Shown: in pieces, positions 34,977-46,647 of the stretch | Layout: every line of letters begins with the position of its first letter | How positions within the stretch are numbered: the stretch's first letter is position 1 | Assembly (NCBI GenBank): GCA_016584495.1 | Contig: WAID01000001.1 | Coordinates: forward strand, 806,001 to 870,000 | Direction of reading: 5' to 3' | Length of the DNA stretch: 64,000 nucleotides | From: Celoporthe dispersa | Lineage: Eukaryota; Ascomycota; Sordariomycetes; Diaporthales; Cryphonectriaceae | Translations under genes and position numbers: made by a program | Notes under the pieces: generated by a model | The model's database searches: none | What the model saw: the letters and a program-made list of their open reading frames with translations, nothing else | What the model was told of the DNA's origin: nothing

Positions 34977-35597
34977 CGTGTCGAGGGGGGCGGTCTGCTG
35001 TTGTAGAGCGGACGGCCCAGGATGTGGTCCGAACGAGCTCCAGCTACCCTCGTGCGTGAGATCTCTCCCGGCAGGTTCCAGGTTTCGTTCCGGCGAGGTT
35101 CATGCCAAAAGATACGAGGCGGGGTTGGGGGGGCACGAGAGGCGAAGGGGGCCCACCTCACCCCTCTCGAAGATAAGGCGAGCTGTGAAGAAGACTTGTC
35201 AGGCTACACCAGCAAGACAGGGACAGACTGCGGTCGCCTTGCCAGCGGCATCTGCAGATTAAGCCGTCGATCGTGTGTGTCGTGGGGTCAAAAGCCACCA
35301 CAGTGATGCAGCATGTAGCTCTCGGTAACACATGACGTCGGTGGACTTTTTTTTTTTAGCGGCTGCGGCAGCGCATCACAGCCTGTACAGCACACCACGA
35401 CAGCGCCAAGTACCTATGACAAGCACTGTACGCCACACAACAAACAGCGTAGAATTAAAAAGCCAGGGGGGGCGTCATGCGATGACTTTAGTGGGAGCCA
35501 GTATATTGAATAGCTTAAGAGGAACGCACGCTGTACACTCCAGCCTAACACAATGATCCCACGCTTGATGAACTGCCCATCTTCACAATGAAATTGG
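34977..35597. other. Intergenic, nothing recognised
   Basis: About 0.6 kb: promoter of the MFS gene and 3' flank of the CVNH gene, both on the minus strand. Confidence 0.5.
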
Positions 35598-36475
35598 TCA
35601 GACCATGACCAAGTCCCCGTTGTCATTCGAGATCTTCTCGTCCAGCACGATCCGGTCCCACACCCAGTGTCCACCGCAGTTCTTCAGCTCAGCCTCCAGC
35701 AGCCGGCCCCCGTCCACGAGCCGCACGTTCCTCGCCGACGCAGCAAAGTTCCCCTCCCTCGACCAGCGGAGGTGCCCGTCCGAGTTCGTCAGGCACCGGT
35801 TCAGGCTGATGGAGCTCAGCTTCCGGCTCCCGTCGACCCGCCCGCACGACGCGATGAGATCGAGGTCCCCGTCCAGGCTCACCTGCGTGCAGGACGACGT
35901 GAAGTTGCCTGCGTAGGACCTCTGCTGCTGCTGGTGGTGGTGTTGTTGCTGCTGCTGGTGGTGGTGCCTCTCCTCGTCCTTGTGGTTGTTGTGGTCGTGC
36001 ACGGCGTCCTGGAGCTTATGGCCGGCGAAGGCCCCGCCCAGGGCCCCCAGGAACCCGTGGTGGGCTTTGTGTCCTGCCCAGGCGCCGGCTGCCCCGCCGG
36101 CCAGGGCGCCCATCATTCCACGGTCCTCCTCAGGGTTGCTGCCCGGGCGAGGGGGGGAGGGCCTTGCTGGCCCTGGCCCATGTAGTCCCCTGCGGCGCCG
36201 CCCTGCTGGTACGGAGGCTGTGGGCCGGGAGGGTAGTAGGGCGGCTGCTGCTGATAAGGCGAGTGGCCGCCCTCATACGGCCTAGGTTCTCCGTACTGTG
36301 CCGGTGGGCGATAGTCGTCATGCCGACCATAAGTCTGCTGAGGTGGCGGCGCGTACTGCCCGTAGCCCTGCCCGTACTGCGAGGTTTGGTTGTATGCGGG
36401 GGGGTACGGAGGCTGGTGCTGAGAGGGCGGCTGGCCGTACGGCTCTGGGCTGCCGTTGTTGTAGGGGAGCTGCAT
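35598..36475 (-). CDS. CVNH (cyanovirin-N homology) protein with Pro/Gln/Tyr-rich N-terminus
   Basis: One exon, about 292 residues after correction. Residues 1-105 are rich in Pro, Tyr, Gln and Gly (repeats around QYGQGYGQYAPPP), a low-complexity segment. A glycine-rich stretch follows (MMGALAGGAAGAWAGHKAHHGFLGALGG), then a His/Gln run coded by CTG/GTG-type repeats, then a CVNH domain of about 105 residues: YAGNFTSSCTQVSLDGDLDL, SSISLNRCLTN, GHLRWSREGNF and CGGHWVWDRIVLDEKI. Known CVNH domains bind mannose-type sugars. There is no signal peptide, so the protein is probably cytosolic or exported by another route. The run of seven C (plus-strand G7, 36151-36157) breaks the frame; eight, or five, restores PEEDRGMMG. 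Confidence 0.87.
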
Positions 36476-38562
36476 TGTGACCGGTGGCGTTCTCTGAGAT
36501 GTATCCTGCCAGGTGCAATCGCGCTGTCTTGGGACGTTGTTGCTCAAGAGAGGGCGAGGTCGCCAGATAGATTCTTGGGAGGTTACGAGGACCATCTTTA
36601 AATAAAGAAACGATATATGGCATTTCTTCTCTTTCGACAGCAGCAGATCTGACATCAGCACTAATACTCTCTGGAACGGCTGAGGTGGAACGGACGAGGC
36701 CTCCTCGAGCTGTTGTGCCGCAGCTGCGCCTCCCACAGACTGCTGACATGCCCCAGCGGACTGCGGCGTAGTTTCACAACTTACTTCCAAACGGTGTTGG
36801 TGCCTTCGGCAAACAAGACGGCTATCTCATGACAGCGAGCATCGGCGGAGCCCAGGCTGCAGAGCGCATCCTCCTTGACAGGTTGCAGCTAGCCCCAGAG
36901 GCAGCATCTCGAGCCTCGAGACAGGAATGCGAAATGCAGGCCTGACCTGTTGTCTCTGGGACCTGGTTGGGGGGCGCAATCATGGTGTACGAGTGATCCC
37001 TCGGGAGGACCACCACCGATGCATGCAGGGCACTTGCAGATGACTTCTGAAAGGTCGGTGTGACGATGTAGCAGCTCGCAGGGTGAGGATGTTGGTTCCA
37101 GATGTTGGTCGGTGGACTGCAACAGCGGTCTGTCTCTACTATTATGGGTACATAGTACATCGAAGGAGCCAGGGATTAGCCCATCAACCATGTTGGGTGT
37201 GGGGCACAACCTCGGCCGGTGCCGACTTATACCAGCTCCAACCCTAACCCTGTAGACCTCTCGTCGGAAACACCACAAGCAGCCCAGAATCAGTCAGTAT
37301 GAAAGAACGACTGCCGTTAGGTTTGACAAGTAACCAGTTCATTTTCAAGGCCTTGAGCTAAGTAGACCAGAATAATTCTCTCCTCATTTTCCTTTTCCTT
37401 TTTTTTTTTAGCAACCGACTTCCCCAGCGCGTCGAACTCACCCTCCTCCGCGAACCATCTTCCTCCCTACGCGAACCAGCCCAGGCAAGGTAAAGCCTAA
37501 ACAATTTCAACACAAGACACAAACAGGCTTCACGTTCCAAGGTTCTTGCGTCTCTTGAGATCAGTCAAGGTGTCTGTCCATCATAATCTCACGTCCTACT
37601 TTTTCCAGCACTGCCCGCGTTTCTTCGACAGGCCACCTCAGGCACTCCAGACATGTCGAGCCTGGGTACACGCAGACGACTTCCCAGCTCACGTCGACGC
37701 ATCATGAGCAACCATATTCCAGAGACGCAAACTGTGAAGCCCGATTCATTACTTGCCACCATTTTCTTCAAAATGAAACACCGCACTTGGCTGGTTGTGG
37801 GGTTTCAGGCTACCAAGTTCGTGCTGTTTGGGCAGCGCAGGTCCGCTTCACAAAGAGCCTCCTCTCGAGTCACACGAAGATTCTTGTAAAGAAATCTTTC
37901 GAAGATGAGGTGAGTCTAGATCCCAATCAGACTGAAAAGTCTGTCTTGTTTTGGGAGAGGCTGGCCTCTGTACTCAACGTGCAAGCGCCTGGCTGATTCC
38001 TGATGGCGCGCCCTATTCTCGGGGCTGCCCAGGACCTTTGCCTCTGCAGGAATTTTCTGGTACCTAACTGAGGTCGTTGAAGTTTCGTGGCAGGCTTCTG
38101 AATGGGTGCAGCTCTGTTGTTGATCTCTGTGGCGCGAGGGCGCGTCTACAGGTTTTCCAACGCGTCGTCTCCAAGCTGCATTGATCTGATTTCTCCTAAA
38201 TTTCTGCAACCTCCCACCTCCTTCTGCCATCTCCCACTTCCTATCCCCTACTGATCCTACCTTTCCATCCTCCCTCCCAACTTTGCACCCTTTCTCTAAC
38301 TCTCAGCTCCCATCTCTATACACAGCAGCCTCAAACTCGGCTTCTTTTACTCCCACCTCTGGTGCCTTCCCCCTCAGGTCTTTCCAACCTATCCACTTTC
38401 CATCCACCTCTCCATCTACTTTTCTCCCCCTCTTTTCATCTCGAGCTCGTCAGCACGGCATTCTCGTCTCCCCATCCCCCATTTCTGCTGCCTGCCAACG
38501 CTACAAACGACCCCTGGGCAGCCTTCTCCTTCCACGCATCCAGTACGCGCCCTCGGCCTCAT
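36476..38562. other. Intergenic; pyrimidine-rich leader at the right end
   Basis: About 2.1 kb without a supported gene. From about 38200 to 38560 the plus strand is strongly pyrimidine-rich, as in promoters and 5' UTRs of well-expressed fungal genes, and it leads into the spliced locus at 38563. Confidence 0.45.
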
Positions 38563-39069
38563 ATGAATAGCCTCTTCACCGACGCGTCTGATACTGATTT
38601 TGCTCAACCCCAGGAACAACAGATTAATCGACCTCACGCCGCCCCTTCAAGCTGCTTCCATGCCTGCAGCTGCTCGCGAAGACCACAGCCTGACCTGAAC
38701 CTGAGCGCTGACCCATCACAGCAACACCAAGCCACCGACAAAAAGCCAGCAACTATCCGATTCCGACGATTCGGTAAGTGCAATAATTTCCCACGCGTCA
38801 TCCAGAGATCTGCTCTAGGGCTATTGCCACCACGCGTAAGATCGCGCTGGGAAAACATGGACAAGTCCTTGCCACCCTGCCCTCAGATCACACTGACCCT
38901 CATCAAGACCTCCACTCAGGCTGGGCAGATAGCTAACACCCACTCTCTCCAGATATTGACATACTAACTTCTAGGCAAGACACAGCACAACACACGCCAA
39001 CCACGCCATCACTTGACAGGGAGCCTCGGCCCCGTCCAGCTGCCCTCATTTGAGTGTTACAAAGACTGA
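38563..39069 (+). CDS. Candidate small spliced gene, unknown product
   Basis: Tentative two-exon gene: 38563-38773 and 38975-39069, 306 nt, 101 residues. The evidence is the splice signals. The donor is G|GTAAGT (38774), the branch site is the consensus TACTAAC (38962-38968), and the acceptor CTAG ends at 38974. The two exons join in phase. A pyrimidine-rich leader precedes it. The product is rich in Ser, Gln, Pro and Arg with a few Cys (SCFHACSCSRR) and matches nothing I know. The frame is open upstream to 38362, so the start could be earlier. It may instead be part of a longer untranslated leader of a transcript running into the next locus. Confidence 0.35.
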
Positions 39070-39970
39070 GTACAGGCTCATCACACCCATCCCGTCCCAC
39101 GGGGGTGAGTGTTCCGTCTAGGCGGGCACTCTGCGAGGCTGTGGAGGGCGGTGTGTCTATGCGATTTTTCGTAGTAGTACCTCCGGGGAAAGACACAACC
39201 GTCTCCTCCAGGACACCACAGCAACCCGGCCGGGCTGCACCCGAGAGTCCCTGTAGCGTTCTGGGCTTCCGCTCCGCCTCGGCGGGGCCGAAAACCTTAT
39301 GGGATCACGACCTCTTGGACAGCATTTCATCCCACTGCGGTGAGGTCGGGCTGCCTAACCCGAACCAACAAATTTTTATCCGCTACCGGCCGAACCGCGT
39401 CCAGCAGCTGGTGTGTTTGTGTTTCCTTTTTTTTCTCCTGGAAAGGGTAGTTTACCTGCTTAGGCCTGCTGTTGTCTGCGTCGAGGACAGGTGCTGGGGC
39501 TGGGGAGCTCGAGGGCCGCCAGTGCCCGTCTGCACCAACCGAGCACCGCACGCCAACCCGTGCGCCTGCTCGGTTCGGCAGGTTATTTTGGAGAGGGGAA
39601 GCTCATTTGCGTTGTGCCGAAAATCCGACCGGCTTGAAGGGGCAGATCCAGTAGGGGCCTGGGTCCCCCCTCGTGAGTGGAGGCCCCGGCGAGGGACCTA
39701 GGAACCACAGGTCACCGACAGACACCACCAGTCTTGCCACGAGGACAATTAAGCATTGTGGGACCGGTATGTCTGTGGAGGTGACTACCCTTTCGGGAGA
39801 TGCTCGAGAAGCGACATACTGTGTCTTCGGGCGCTGCCCTTTTTGGGCCGCAGCCGTTGGATTTGTCTCGTGACTACACCAAGATAAGATGCCTTTTCAG
39901 GACGATTGATTTTTTTTTTTCTGTGAGTACCAGATCCTCCCTCTTGACTTTTTTCTTTTCTTCATTTCAG
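39070..39970. other. Unassigned stretch between two spliced loci
   Basis: About 0.9 kb. No convincing protein. A splice-like donor (CTGTGAGT, 39923) and acceptor (TTTCAG, 39970) bracket a pyrimidine-rich 48-base stretch at its right end. Confidence 0.4.
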
Positions 39971-40209
39971 CACGGGTATGGAGGCAGCTTGAAGGCAGCG
40001 AGCACCAATATGCGGAGAGGCGAATCATCTCGACCATGAACTCAACACCACCGTGATGGCTTGGGTTAAAGGTAAGTACAAGTCTCCCGATCCAAACCAC
40101 GAACTGTACGCTCTCACAGCAGGTCTAACTCTAGACGGATTGATTATGGTGAGTATGTGTTCCTTATCCCGACAACACGAACATTCTATAATTAACAAGC
40201 AGGCCTAGG
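39971..40209 (+). other. Spliced transcript candidate with a tiny exon; coding status unclear
   Basis: Strong splice signals follow one another: acceptor TTTCAG (39970), donor AAAG|GTAAGT (40072), acceptor CTCTAG (40134) with a TCTAAC branch, donor ATG|GTGAGT (40149), and acceptors at 40202 or 40208 with an ATTAAC branch. The middle exon would be 14 nt (40135-40148). An ATG at 40056 joined through these exons gives MAWVKDGLIM and then either stops at once or continues for about 25 residues, depending on the last acceptor. It could be a small protein or a spliced non-coding RNA. Confidence 0.35.
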
Positions 40210-40749
40210 TCCGATCCTCAAGGTGCCCCTTAGCCGACATGTCTCCTGCAGATAGAACCAGACTGCATAGATCAGATTTGCGGTAAATAGTAATAATTCC
40301 TCCCCAGCAGCATCTCGTCGTAGCGTTCGCACTGAGAGGCATCAGGACTTGTGGCTAATATCACATTCAATAGGTCGCTTTGCTCGAGTTGTCTGTCCCA
40401 CCGTAATTCGAAAGCCAGCCAGACTATCACCTATGGACCAGGAGCATCATCGTCGATTTTGACCAGACCCTCCTCTTGCGGTCAACCGCAATAATATCAA
40501 CCATCACGGCCATAAGCGGTTGGATGACACATGAGATGACTCGAGAGGTGGCTAGGCAGTGTGATGTGGCTTGAAGAAGGCTGGAGCTTGGAGGATGGGA
40601 GGGTACGGGGAGAAGAGGTGTTTTGTTGATGGAAGACAGACTAAAGAAAAGGGCTATATTGGTTTGAGTCATTGTTCATTTCTGGCTGATGTGTCCTCGT
40701 GTTCTACCTGTTCTTCTCTCTCCCTCTCTCTGGTAACCCAGTGTACCTC
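40210..40749. other. Intergenic, nothing recognised
   Basis: Possible 3' part of the preceding spliced transcript and 3' flank of the S53 protease gene. No coding signal. Confidence 0.45.
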
Positions 40750-43218
40750 TCAAGGAAGAGCCAGGAAGACCTCCTTCAACTTCTCATAATTAGGTGTCCC
40801 CAATCCCGTCACCGGGTCCCACCCAGGAGTAGCATTGAAACCCCCGTGCCACACCCCGGGTTGCTGCCAATCGTAATATCATTAAACGCATCCGGGTTCG
40901 CATACAGGGTCGGGTTGAGGAACCCGATCGGCCCCTTGCCCGCCGCGATGCGGTCCTCGTTCAGCAGCGTCACGATCCCCGCGAAGATGGGCGAGCTGGC
41001 GCTGGTGCCGCCGACGCCGTACGTGGTCCCGTTGAACACCGTGACGACATTCCACCCGATGGCGGACACATCGGGGAACCCGCGGGCGATCCCGGTGTCG
41101 TTGTAGACGTTCGGGCCGTAGTCAGGGGCGTATTTCTCCATGAACTCGCCCACGGCGGTGGCCTGATAGGAGGGTAAGGGGAACACGTTGGAGAAACCAC
41201 CGCCAGAGCCGAAGGATGTCACTGCCATCTCCCCGTCGCTGGTGTCGTTGGTGATGAGCTGGGTGGCTCCCACTTGTGACAAAAGAAGGCTCATTAGCAA
41301 GGGAAAAAAGATAAAAAGAAAGAAGGAAAATATCTTTAGGATCAGCTTACCTGTGGTAATGTATGGGCAGTTCCCTGGGAAAGACGGGGAATATCGAGTC
41401 CCGTTGATGTCGACGTATAACTGCTCGGAGTTCAGGCACGAGTTGGGATATCCAGCATTGTATCTGTTGGCCACGCCCGAGTCTCCGCTGGCGAACATAA
41501 CGCTCACGCCCTGCAGGGCAAGCTTCATCCACTCGTTGCACTGTCGGACCTGGTAAAAAGTATGGCAGGGCACCCTGTGACGGGAATCAGCATCCACTGG
41601 TGATCCCCTTTTCTTTTCTTCTTTCTTTTTTTTTTTTTCAACAGTAGATCACACAAATGTGACTTACTTCAATCTGCCCGTAGCTCACAGACATGACATT
41701 AGAAATGGGAGCACCACCGCACTGCAGCGGTCCGGTGTAGCCACCCTCGTTGTCGTTCGGGTCGGGATATGCGGGATCTGTCTCAAAAGTGTCAGTTTTG
41801 TTCTTTTCTTCTCATACAGCCCAAGTACTTGACTAATAATAATAGCAGCACATCAAAACTCAAGACTGCGGCGTATTGATAGTTCACTTACCGACATAGG
41901 GTTGGTCTCCACCCTCATATGTGCAATAACTGGCATCCAGCGCATCCAGCCAGATGTTAAAGGTCCCCACGCTGTCCACATTCACACCATCACCGACCTG
42001 GTACAGCCTCAGCTGCTGCGGGTAGATGATGGAGTAGGCCGACTGGAAGTCCAGCGCAGACTCCACGCCCGACTCCTGCGACACGGTGGTCAGGTTGGCC
42101 GTCAGCCCACCGTCGATGGAGATGAACTCGGGCGTCACGTTGGCTGGGATCTGCGGCGAGGTGAAGTTCTTGAAGAAGATTGGCAGGTCCGGCTCGTACA
42201 GGTAGTCTGCCCACTCGCCGATGCCCATCTTGTTCCCTGCTGCCGAGGTGTTGCCGGGCCCAAAGTTGTACAGGGGGCGCAGGCAGTCGATGGTGACCAG
42301 CTCGGCGCACGGGTACGTGCCCAGGACGGCACCGTCGGTCATCTCGGTCATGAGGTCGCGGCTGGTGATGGTGTTGGCGACGGGCTGGAGACCCTCGAGC
42401 TGGATGGTGGGCATGGCGAAGTCGACGTGGTCCTGGATGTGCTCGGGAAGGCTGTAGTGGTCGCAGGCCAGGCGGGATCCGCCCGTCTCGAGGTGCTGGT
42501 AGTGCCAGTACTCTGTCGCGAAGAGCCTTTCTGCCTCCTCCACTGTGCCTTCAAATTGTACCCAGTTGTGTCCTGAAACATGGTCAGTAGATGTGCAGGG
42601 GATGCAAGTAATTATGAAGAGGGAAGAAGAAGAGGAGGGAAAAAACAACAATAGCATATGTACCTGTCGAGAGTGACAACCTAGACCGCTCGATGCCGGA
42701 ATCCACAAGCCAGTTCATCACTGTATTCTTGGTCTCTGGGTGGGGAGCGAACGTGTTCGCAACCTTTTCCGCAGACCAGTGCTTGCCTGTTCGTCACATA
42801 ATAAATTATTCGTAGTTAGCCGCATTTCACCCTCGTAAGAAACACAAGTGACTATGGGACGTAGAGAACGACAGCAGCTCTGCCAAGGTTTGAGAGACAA
42901 ATTACTACCGCTCACTTATGAAGACCTATCCCAGGACTACGTAAACTTAGAAATCAAACTTTAAAAAATCTCACCAAAGTTGGGCGACCTCGGGTCGGCA
43001 ACATCATATATATACTTGTCGGCATTCTCAATGTTGCGCTCGCGCAGGGCAATCCGGATAGGCATGACATGCTCAGCACCGGCCCGGCTCCGCCTCTGCC
43101 ACGAGTGAGGCCGTCCCTCTCGCCTCTCGTGAAGCACGTGCTTGCTCGACGAGGTTGCAGGGGCTGCCGAGCAGGTCAGGAGGAGGGCCGCTGAGGCCGC
43201 GGCGATCAAGAAACGCAT
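40750..43218 (-). CDS. Secreted S53 serine-carboxyl protease (sedolisin, tripeptidyl-peptidase type)
   Basis: Six exons: 43218-42975, 42786-42664, 42572-41892, 41777-41668, 41574-41351, 41272-40750; about 634 residues. The Met at 43218 gives a clean signal peptide (MRFLIAAASAALLLTCSA); an upstream Met would bury it. A pro-S53 domain follows (NIENADKYIYDVADPRSPNFGKHWSAEKV, GHNWVQFEGTVEEAERLF). In the catalytic domain ESALD holds the Glu and Asp of the triad, SGDSG the oxyanion Asp, and GGTSASSP the Ser. WDPVTGLGTPN near the end is the calcium-site region. Two breaks: one extra base at A5 41555-41559 (restores GALPYFYQVRQC) and one missing at C5 40841-40845 (restores the GFNATPGWDP end). Such enzymes release tripeptides at acid pH outside the cell. 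Confidence 0.93.
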
Positions 43219-45592
43219 AGTGATGGTCGCCTTGGAGGAGGAAGAGCCTATTGCTGAGAAGGAGGGGGGGAGGACGAGGAGGAGCAGGAGGCAAGGGCAT
43301 ACACACTTCCAGAAACAAAGCCTAGTCACATGTCCCAGGTGGGAAGAAAAGAAGTATTTATATTCAATTCTTTGCTTACCCTACTGACAGAGCCCCGACA
43401 CTCCGAGGGCGGAGAATTCCAGACATCCAGGTCCTCTCTCCTTCTTGCTCCCTAACAAACCCATCCATAACGGACCATGTACATCACTACGGGTTGTGTC
43501 GATGATGCGAGCCACCATATGCGACCTTCCAAAACAAGATAGCGTTCCATGCGATTAAGGTTGGTAGGTAGTAAGCCTCCACACTGGGGATCGCCCGGCA
43601 TGGCTCTCGACCCTAGGATAATATGGAGCGACGTAGCTTTGTGCTTGGTTAAGGTGTGGAATTACTCTCTTGGCCTTCCGCATGGAGAACCTTAATGGTC
43701 CGGTGCAACAGACACATTCCACTTAGATATCCTCACAGGAAGTCATCACTTCCACTTGACCGGTGGTGAAGAGAGAAACGGCATCTGCATCATGACCAGG
43801 GCAGCTTCATGGGCGCCAGTACGTACAGGGGACTGTATTCCTTGGGCTGATCGTCACCAACGAGCTGAACAGGCGAGCCATCTACTGCCTGGGTTTAGGC
43901 CAGCAAGCGTCGCTCATTTTTCCCCTTTGCGGTGATGCCTATGCGGGTGCAACCAACGTCCGGTGGGCGACGGCGCCGTCTTACCATACCAAATACAAAC
44001 TGCGTGACAGGGAATATGTTGATGCTCGGTGCTGCGGCGTGCCTGTAGGCTGTCAGGCATCCTGTACAAGTATATTCATGCGAGCATCATTCTGTGCTTG
44101 TTACAAAGAAGATTTACCCGTTTGCAGCTGGCAGCCTAGGGAGGCCAGTAAGCACAACGCCCAGACATCAGCACTAGGCCGCTGTATCGCAGCGGCGCTG
44201 CCCTCTTGGCCGGTGTTTTTTTGTGCTGCGCAGCTCGACCTACGTAGTTCAGCCACGAGGACAGGGAATATACTGTGCGCTTCCGTCGCAGCCGGTGTGT
44301 GCACACATCGAATGATACGGGTTCCTGTCAAAAAACACTAGATTGGCCTTTTGGGCATCTCGGAGGAGGAATAAAGTACGTTGCTTATGGAGTGGAGGAG
44401 AACGGTTGGGTCAGGTGGGGCTGTGGTGCACTGCAGTACAACCCCGACGGGTCAAAAAGAGATGAGGGGCTGTGATCACTGATGGCACATGGACGACACG
44501 CCCAGGGGGGCAACATCATGTTCCTGATTGACTGCATGAAATATTGGGATCTGCTACACCCACTTCTGAAGAGTCAAACGGGATGTAGGAAACGAGATGT
44601 AGGAAACGAGCATTCATCATGAACATGAGGTCTGGCAAAAGACCCTTTGGTCGGCTTGACTTGCACGAGAGAAAAAGTTGCCAAACAGTAGACCGTGGTG
44701 ACGATAACATGGCCAAGCCTTTCATTAATTACTGAATTGACGACATGTTTCAAGTTTTCAGCTCCAATCCATAAATTTGGCGGCATGTCACCCCGAATTG
44801 AACTTCTACCAGCAACTACCAGGCACTTACCTTACCTAGCAGGGAGCCGTTGTCGATATATGCATGCAGCTCTCGCAGACGTGCATGCATGTGAGGCTTA
44901 TCCAGCGCATAGTATAGGTCCTTGGTTCATTAAACAGACGCCAACCCCCAGGAATGGTGGGTAGCTTTGGGTCCTCGATGAAGGCGCAGAGACACATCTG
45001 CTTATCGTCATGTAATTATATACGACGGTGCTCCTCCCGCGGAGGTTATGGTCCTGCCAGATGGGACGAGATCCTCGGTGCTGTGCCCGTAGTGGCGAGT
45101 GAGGTACCATAGTATGTGTCTCTGTAATACGAGAATGCTGCTGTTGCTGCGGCTGGGCTGCGCAGAGACGCATCTGCATCCTTGCCCTGCAGCTTGATTC
45201 CCGTGCTTGATGACGTAGCGACGAACGAGGAGGCCTACCAAGAGTCAATCATCGTGGGCGGGCAGTCTTGTAACAGGCACGCAGATTGGCTGGGCCTTGC
45301 TAGCACCGGGAGCCGTTGGCGTGCCACTCTAGATCTAGGTTGACGGAAAGCTTGTTTTGTCTTGCTCCCTCCCCTGGTCACTGCCGAATATCCGTCCAGA
45401 TAAGACCATCTCTCCCTTCAGCGTGCTTTATATTCAAAAGGTCCTGGCTTTTCGTGCCGCTGTTCCTGTGGGCCCTAAGATCTCTATTGTCTTTCTCCCT
45501 TGAAGGGAAAGAAGAAGAAAAAATCAGATTAAGCATCGTCACCTGCAACATCCCTAAAGAAGAGAAGGATATCTTCATAAAACACCGAAGCC
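43219..45592. other. Intergenic, nothing recognised
   Basis: About 2.4 kb between two divergently transcribed genes (S53 protease on minus, cysteine-rich protein on plus). Short frames only. Both promoters should lie here. Confidence 0.5.
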
Positions 45593-46032
45593 ATGTCGCC
45601 CGTTCAGTCGCAACCCCACTTACAGGCACAGATGGCGCCTCGCCCAGCCGCTGACATCGAGATGGGCTCCACAGCCCCGTCGCCACCGCAGGAGGAGGTA
45701 AGTCTTGACTGCTTACCCTTCGATGCTTATGGGTCATAGTCCTTTGCTGATGGACGCAGGATTCGACTGAACATAAATCAATCCAGTCCCGTTTGGGCCT
45801 CAGGGGAGGTGGTATCATATGTGAGTACTTTTATCCAGACATAATCATGATCCCCTATACCATCTGGCGTGTCAACTAACCTCTTGCCAGTCGATCTGTA
45901 CGTATAGCAGGGTCAGCAGGTCATTCCCGTTGCCATTCTTACTGACTTCAAATCCTCAGCTGCGCCTGCTTCATCTGCTGCGAGTGTTGCGAGGGTTGCA
46001 TCAAGTGCGTTGATGATTGCTGCTGCTGTTAA
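45593..46032 (+). CDS. Small cysteine-rich (CYSTM-like) membrane-associated protein with 7-nt exon
   Basis: Four exons: 45593-45697, 45760-45820, 45891-45897 and 45960-46032; 246 nt, 81 residues. Exon 3 is only 7 nt (TCGATCT) and codes the FD step in GGGIIFDLCACF; all junction phases agree and the donors are GTAAGT, GTGAGT and GTACGT. The N-terminal half is polar (Pro, Gln, Ser; ADIEMGS). The last 30 residues hold about a dozen Cys in the pattern CACFICCECCEGCIKCVDDCCCC. This matches small fungal proteins of the cysteine-rich C-terminal (CYSTM-like) kind, thought to sit on membranes, probably by palmitoylation, and often linked to stress. The function is unproven. Confidence 0.82.
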
Positions 46033-46647
46033 GGGAGGTTGACCTCGGGAGCATCGACTTGTCGACCTGAATCATTCATTGGCTTCGACACACCCCGCCG
46101 ACTATATACACCTCATTTTCTCTTTCATAATGGCTATCATAAATTCAATACATGCAAACTAATCTCCCCCAAAAACGATTTTCAATTCGTCCATCTTACA
46201 ACCAATGAATTTATACCGGCCGATTTTCTACTCGCGGGCGCAGTCACGCGCGCTGCACGGTACGGATGCCAGTTGAGTGACCTGCCCAGGTGATCGTCTG
46301 GGGGCCTTTGGAGCTGCCTTTCGACCTCACAGCAGGAAAGAGTCTGCCCTGACTATATCTTCTGTGACATTGAGCCTCTTGCCTCAGTTTTGCGGACGGA
46401 TTGACCCCAGACACCCCCATTCCAGCATTCCAACCCTTGGTAAGGGATGGGCATCTTTGATGATTCATTCGCATATGGCGGCTTTTTGTTTTCTCTCTTT
46501 TTTGTTTTCACATTCGACATATTCTCTCCTTGTTATGCAGATTCAAATGCCCCCTCATCAGTCCCCAGAACCCGTCACGCGCATGGGTCGAAAGTGTCAA
46601 CGCAAACCTCGTGTCTGCTCAAGTATTCAGAGTGACCTGTCCGTCAG
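46033..46647. other. Intergenic
   Basis: About 0.6 kb. 3' flank of the cysteine-rich gene, then a pyrimidine-rich stretch before the glycosyltransferase start. Nothing else recognised. Confidence 0.5.

Noticed and set aside
38362..38967. Open frame of 201 codons as a single-exon gene
   Set aside because: Its 3' part runs through a strong donor and branch site, and its 5' part is the pyrimidine-rich leader.
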